A DNA stretch of 26,299 bases from Anaerolineaceae bacterium UBA4799 (lineage in GTDB: Bacteria; Chloroflexota; Anaerolineae; Anaerolineales; Anaerolineaceae): assembly GCA_002402725.1 (NCBI GenBank), contig DHGL01000030.1:5370-31668 (forward strand). Reading direction: 5' to 3'. The notes under the pieces are model-generated. The model was not told the origin of the DNA. It did no database searches and saw only the letters and a list, made by a program, of their open reading frames with translations. Numbering within the stretch: position 1 is the stretch's first letter; each line of letters starts with the position of its first letter. Below, one piece after another: positions 23,236 to 26,299 of the stretch. A program made the translations under genes and the position numbers.

Positions 23236-24210
23236 ATGCGCCGGTTTTTTGTTTCTTCGTTTAGCTTTTTACTCATGGTCGGGCTGTTGTTGGTGCTGCC
23301 CGGAGGAAGTGTGCAGGCTGCCACAGTATCACCGGGGGAGATCATCAACCTGGTGAACAATCTACGCGCCGCCAATGGGTTGCCACCGCTTATCGAGGAT
23401 GCCATCCTGGACGGCACGGCCTATGCCACGGCGCAAGCCATGGCTGCCAACGGCGTATGTGCGCATATCGGCGGCGCGCGGGACCGTATCAGCGCGGCTG
23501 GCTTTGGTGGTGGCGCCGTGGTCTTTGCGACAGAAAATATGGCATGCGCCGTCAGCGCCACGATATCCGATATCCAACAATGGTGGGCAGACAGCGTGCA
23601 TATGATGCCGATGAATGAAGTGCGTTATACCCATGTGGGAGCGGGCGCATATACCGGTTCCGACGGAACCACTTATTATGTGTTGCACGCGGCGTATGTA
23701 GGTGATGGCGGAGCCCCGTCCGTAGCCAGTTCTGCAGTCGAGGTACCTGTACAGACGGAGGAACCAGCAGAACCGCTGGTCGAACCTGTGGTCACTGCCA
23801 CCCCCCAGGCTGACGGTTCAATCGTTCATATTGTGCAATACGGTCAGGCGTTGGATACCATCGCCACCTGGTACGGCGTCACCATCGCTGAAATCAAAGC
23901 ATTGAACGGCATGACCTCCAATAATCTGTACGTGGGCGATAGCCTCATCATCAAGGTTGCGCCAACGGTCACCATCACCCCTACGCGCACGGTTACACCG
24001 CAGCAACCCACCCGTACCCCCTCCATGACGCCCACCCTTACCAAAACGGTCATTGTGAATACACCTACCCCCACGGACGAACCTGGTCTGATGGAGACAT
24101 TGCCTAAAATCGACCGCCAGTGGCTGGGGTTGGGTTTACTGGTCGTGAGCGCAGCGGGGTTAATGCTGGTACTTTATTTCCTGTTCATTCGTCCCCGCTT
24201 AAAGAAGTAA
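23236..24210 (+). CDS. Secreted, membrane-anchored CAP (SCP/PR-1-like) and LysM domain protein
   Basis: This 324-residue surface protein begins with a signal peptide (MRRFF, hydrophobic core 8-21, likely cleavage after about residue 28). A CAP domain spans about 34-157, with NNLRAANGLPPL, the conserved His77 in CAHIG, Glu100 in ATENMA and WWADSVHMM. An acidic linker is followed by a LysM domain (about 196-240, including GQALDTIATWYGV and LNGM) that should bind peptidoglycan-type glycans. A Thr/Pro-rich stretch (241-285) then leads to a transmembrane helix (about 297-317) and a short basic tail, so the protein is probably anchored at its C-terminus. The biochemical role of bacterial CAP domains is mostly unknown. 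Its promoter suggests almost leaderless translation. Confidence 0.88.
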   Translation: MRRFFVSSFSFLLMVGLLLVLPGGSVQAATVSPGEIINLVNNLRAANGLPPLIEDAILDGTAYATAQAMAANGVCAHIGGARDRISAAGFGGGAVVFATENMACAVSATISDIQQWWADSVHMMPMNEVRYTHVGAGAYTGSDGTTYYVLHAAYVGDGGAPSVASSAVEVPVQTEEPAEPLVEPVVTATPQADGSIVHIVQYGQALDTIATWYGVTIAEIKALNGMTSNNLYVGDSLIIKVAPTVTITPTRTVTPQQPTRTPSMTPTLTKTVIVNTPTPTDEPGLMETLPKIDRQWLGLGLLVVSAAGLMLVLYFLFIRPRLKK

Positions 24211-24221
24211 CCCGCAGGGCA

Positions 24222-24956
24222 TCAGATCATAAAGTCCTCGCCCTGCCACACGCCCTCAGCCGGGGTGTGCAGGTGTACAGGGTGGCGCTGTCCGTTTTCG
24301 CCGATGTAACTATCAGTTTCACTGTGTATCTCCAGTTTCTTTTCAACTGCATCCAGGCGTTTCATCAGCGCTGAAATGGACTCACCCAGTGTATCGGGCA
24401 GTTTTCCGTGCTCCAGGTCTGGCCCTTCTTCGGCGGGCTGGCTGCGTACCACTACCTGACCAGGCACGCCCACCACAACCGAATTGGGAGGTACAGACCT
24501 CACCACCACCGCGTTGGCGCCGATGCGGCTGTGCGCCCCGATGGTGATATCCCCAAGGATCTTAGCACCGGCGCCGATGACCACTTCGTCTTCGATGGTA
24601 GGGTGTCGTTTGCCTTTCTTCAGGCTGGTACCACCCAGGGTAACACCGTGATACATGGTGACACATTTACCGATGACCGCTGTTTCACCAATGACCACGC
24701 CCATGCCATGGTCGATAAAAAAACCCGTACCGATGCGTGCGCCGGGGTGGATTTCAATGCCGGTGAAGAAGCGGGTGATATGAGAAAACCAGCGCGCCAG
24801 CAGCTTAAAGCCGCGCTCCCACAACCAGTGTTCCGTGCGGTGAGCCCACACCGCATGCAAGCCTGGGTACGCCAGCAGCAGTTCCGCGCTGGACCTGGCG
24901 GCCGGATCGCGGTTGAAAACCGATCGCATATCTTCATGCATCGTTCTTATGCCCAT
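24222..24956 (-). CDS. cysE: Serine O-acetyltransferase
   Basis: CysE makes O-acetylserine from serine and acetyl-CoA, the first step of cysteine synthesis. This 244-residue protein has the family's helical N-terminus (about 1-60, [23 protein letters not shown]). The left-handed beta-helix of hexapeptide repeats (about 65-170) includes [48 protein letters not shown] and [21 protein letters not shown]. The C-terminal 75 residues are charged and not typical of the core. The sequence does not end in the isoleucine-tipped peptide of E. coli CysE, but does end in EDFMI, so complex formation with CysK is possible though unproven. AAGGAG precedes the ATG. It lies 19 bases after cysK. Confidence 0.95.
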   Translation of the reverse strand: MGIRTMHEDMRSVFNRDPAARSSAELLLAYPGLHAVWAHRTEHWLWERGFKLLARWFSHITRFFTGIEIHPGARIGTGFFIDHGMGVVIGETAVIGKCVTMYHGVTLGGTSLKKGKRHPTIEDEVVIGAGAKILGDITIGAHSRIGANAVVVRSVPPNSVVVGVPGQVVVRSQPAEEGPDLEHGKLPDTLGESISALMKRLDAVEKKLEIHSETDSYIGENGQRHPVHLHTPAEGVWQGEDFMI

Positions 24957-24975
24957 TTGTTTTCTCCTTGGTGCT

Positions 24976-25908
24976 TTAGTCGATCAGGTCGGAGAAAAGC
25001 GCGGTACTCAAGTAACGCTCACCGAAGGAAGGGATAATGACCACGATGAGTTTGCCGGCGTTTTCGCTGCGCCCTGCCACCTGCAACGCGCTCCACATCG
25101 CTGCGCCGGAAGAGATACCCACCAGCAGCCCCTCGCGGGTTGCCATCAACCGCGCCGTCTTGATAGCATCGTCATTGGTCACCCTTATCACCTCGTCATA
25201 GATTTCCGTGTTCAGTATTTCAGGGATGAACCCGGCGCCTATACCCTGGATGGCATGTGGACCTTTGCTGCCGCCGGAAAGAACTGGTGATGCATCCGGT
25301 TCCACCGCCACCACCCGCAAACCTGGTCTGCGCGCCTTGAGCACTTCACCGATGCCGGTGATGGTTCCCCCGGTACCCACCCCCGCCACCAGGATATCCA
25401 TGCTTCCATCTGTGTCGCGCCAGATTTCTTCAGCCGTGGTATTACGGTGAACCTCAGGATTGGCTGGGTTCGTAAACTGTTGGGGCATGTAGTAATTTTG
25501 ACCTGAAGCGGCGATTTCTTCCGCTTTGTGGATAGCACCCAACATGCCCTCTCTGCCCGGGGTGAGCACCAGTTCAGCCCCGTAGGCTTTAAGCAGCATC
25601 CGTCGCTCCCGGCTCATGGTATCCGGCATTACCAGCACTAAGCGGTATCCCCTGGCGGCAGCGGCGAACGCCAGCGCGATGCCGGTATTGCCGCTGGTGG
25701 GTTCCACCAGGGTGGTGTCTGGCGTGATGAGCCCGGCTTGCTCGCCGGCTTCAATCATTGCCACTCCGATGCGGTCTTTCACACTGTGAGACGGATTGAA
25801 GTATTCAAGCTTGGCAACGATTCGCGCATCCAGGCCTTCTGCCAGACGGTTTATCCTTACCAGCGGTGTGTTGCCGATCAATTGGGTTATATCATTTGCG
25901 ATTTTCAT
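24976..25908 (-). CDS. cysK: Cysteine synthase A (O-acetylserine sulfhydrylase)
   Basis: CysK joins O-acetylserine and sulfide to form cysteine, using pyridoxal phosphate. The 310 residues are typical. [13 protein letters not shown] opens the protein, Lys44 in [11 protein letters not shown] binds the cofactor, TSGNTG (71-76) binds substrate, [12 protein letters not shown] holds the PLP phosphate and [12 protein letters not shown] lies near the end. I chose ATG 25908 because the homology begins there; a longer frame up to 26010 would translate the structured leader into a Gly/Pro-rich peptide unlike the family. The ribosome-binding site is weak (GGACAAAAT). It is the first gene of the cysK-cysE operon and has a leader of about 190 bases. 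Confidence 0.95.
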   Translation of the reverse strand: MKIANDITQLIGNTPLVRINRLAEGLDARIVAKLEYFNPSHSVKDRIGVAMIEAGEQAGLITPDTTLVEPTSGNTGIALAFAAAARGYRLVLVMPDTMSRERRMLLKAYGAELVLTPGREGMLGAIHKAEEIAASGQNYYMPQQFTNPANPEVHRNTTAEEIWRDTDGSMDILVAGVGTGGTITGIGEVLKARRPGLRVVAVEPDASPVLSGGSKGPHAIQGIGAGFIPEILNTEIYDEVIRVTNDDAIKTARLMATREGLLVGISSGAAMWSALQVAGRSENAGKLIVVIIPSFGERYLSTALFSDLID

Positions 25909-25940
25909 ATTTTGTCCATTTCTTTGGTTTCTGGTTAAAT

Positions 25941-26100
25941 CAAAAGCGGCCGTGGGAGGCTGCACAATATTAGATGTGCGGGGACGTCCACCGCCGCCTG
26001 GAATTTCCACTCTCTGGTTGATTCAAGCGGTGATTAAGCCGTACCCCGCCTTGGACACATGCATTTATAACGCATTGACACCTCATTAATCAGATAAAAG
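25941..26100 (-). ncRNA. Structured cysK-cysE leader, candidate regulatory RNA
   Basis: In the minus-strand leader GCGGGG with AC pairs with GT and CCCCGC (26049-26041 and 25985-25978, one bulged base). This encloses CACCGC/GCGGTG (26032-26027 and 25994-25989). A following hairpin GCACA/TGTGC (25979-25975 with 25966-25962) shares two bases with the first helix. A weak hairpin (GCAGCC and GGCCGC) followed by TTTTGATTT lies just before the gene. I can match it to no known class; it lacks the T-box core and the S-box consensus. Confidence 0.45.
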
Positions 26101-26107
26101 TGCTCTT

Positions 26108-26135
26108 ATTATATCCAGTGGTGTTACATTGTCAA
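26108..26135 (-). promoter_or_regulatory. Sigma-70-type promoter of cysK-cysE
   Basis: On the minus strand a perfect TTGACA (26135-26130), a 16-base spacer and a perfect TATAAT (26113-26108) predict a start near 26100, giving a leader of about 190 bases. Confidence 0.85.
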
Positions 26136-26205
26136 GATTGACTCACTGGATTGCAAAATTAAATAGAGGGGCAGTTTCGTCCCCAATCCATTTTTGAGTA
26201 GATAA

Positions 26206-26245
26206 CAGTTTACAAATTATATAATTAGTGATATTATGTAAACTG
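26206..26245 (+). promoter_or_regulatory. Promoter within an inverted repeat, probable autoregulatory operator of the XRE-type gene
   Basis: CAGTTTAC (26206-26213) and GTAAACTG (26238-26245) are perfect inverted repeats. The -35 box TTTACA (26209-26214), a 17-base spacer and the -10 box TATTAT (26232-26237) lie inside and overlap the left arm. A repressor bound to both arms would cover the promoter. Confidence 0.7.
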
Positions 26246-26265
26246 AAAGGAAAAAGGAGGAGGCC

Positions 26266-26299
26266 ATGACCATTGGAGGACGTATCAAACAGGCTCGGA
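26266..26299 (+). CDS. XRE-type helix-turn-helix regulator, N-terminal fragment (partial)
   Basis: Only the first 11 codons are inside the window: MTIGGRIKQAR. IGxRIKxAR is the usual start of an XRE/Cro-CI helix-turn-helix domain (first helix). AAAGGAGGA lies just upstream and the ATG is well placed, so the gene is real. The rest, including any fused effector or ImmA/IrrE-type peptidase domain, lies beyond the edge. It is divergent from cysK. The inverted repeat around its promoter suggests autoregulation. Confidence 0.7.
   Translation, partial: MTIGGRIKQAR

Noticed and set aside
25909..26010. N-terminal extension of CysK by 34 residues
   Set aside because: The extension is Gly/Pro-rich, absent from the family, and covers the structured leader; the ATG at 25908 starts the conserved protein.
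25941..26100. Cysteine T-box before cysK
   Set aside because: TGGA occurs twice, as expected for pairing with tRNA-Cys, but the ACCGCG part of the T-box and a Stem I AGTA motif are missing and the leader is too short.

Overview
The window looks like chromosomal DNA of a free-living bacterium, most probably a Chloroflexota member of the Anaerolineae type. This is inferred from gene order and protein style, not from a search. Supporting signs are a CIRCE-controlled hrcA-grpE-dnaK-dnaJ-prmA operon, a phenylalanine T-box before pheST, an S2 protein with a long acidic tail, a KimA-type potassium permease beside a KdpD/KdpE-like pair, and an extracellular CAP-LysM protein with a Thr/Pro linker. No rRNA, tRNA, CRISPR array or intact transposase gene was found.

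Layout. 1-154 is the end of an OsmC-like gene. It converges on a GNAT acetyltransferase (206-709, minus) whose near-consensus promoter implies a leaderless mRNA. 789-6499 (minus) is the heat-shock operon, with a perfect CIRCE operator and promoter at 6511-6579 and a rho-independent terminator at 744-771. Divergent from it, 6703-10928 (plus) holds a short KdpD-like kinase, a KdpE-like regulator and a KimA-like transporter, probably a potassium-homeostasis module. 11063-13928 (plus) holds lysine 2,3-aminomutase, a four-helix-bundle (23S rRNA intervening-sequence type) gene bracketed by inverted heptamer repeats, and a Kv-beta-like aldo/keto reductase. A bidirectional terminator follows.

14011-18080 (minus) is pheS-pheT behind a T-box leader; a heptamer-repeat hairpin separates the two genes. 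18081-18598 carries no gene that I recognise. 18654-21437 (minus) is rpsB-tsf-pyrH, with a structured rpsB leader and a terminator between tsf and pyrH; frr, the usual next gene, is absent. 21440-21815 is AT-rich, gene-free and rich in short repeats, resembling the scar of an insertion sequence. 21871-24210 (plus) encodes SurE, a twin-CBS protein and a secreted, membrane-anchored CAP-LysM protein. 24222-25908 (minus) is cysK-cysE, the two-step cysteine pathway, behind a leader of about 190 nt that can fold. The window ends with the first codons of an XRE-type regulator whose promoter lies between the arms of an inverted repeat.

Most of this is housekeeping. The less ordinary elements are regulatory RNA candidates before rpsB, cysK and kimA, the heptamer-repeat pairs, the KdpDE-KimA pairing, and the two leaderless or nearly leaderless genes.
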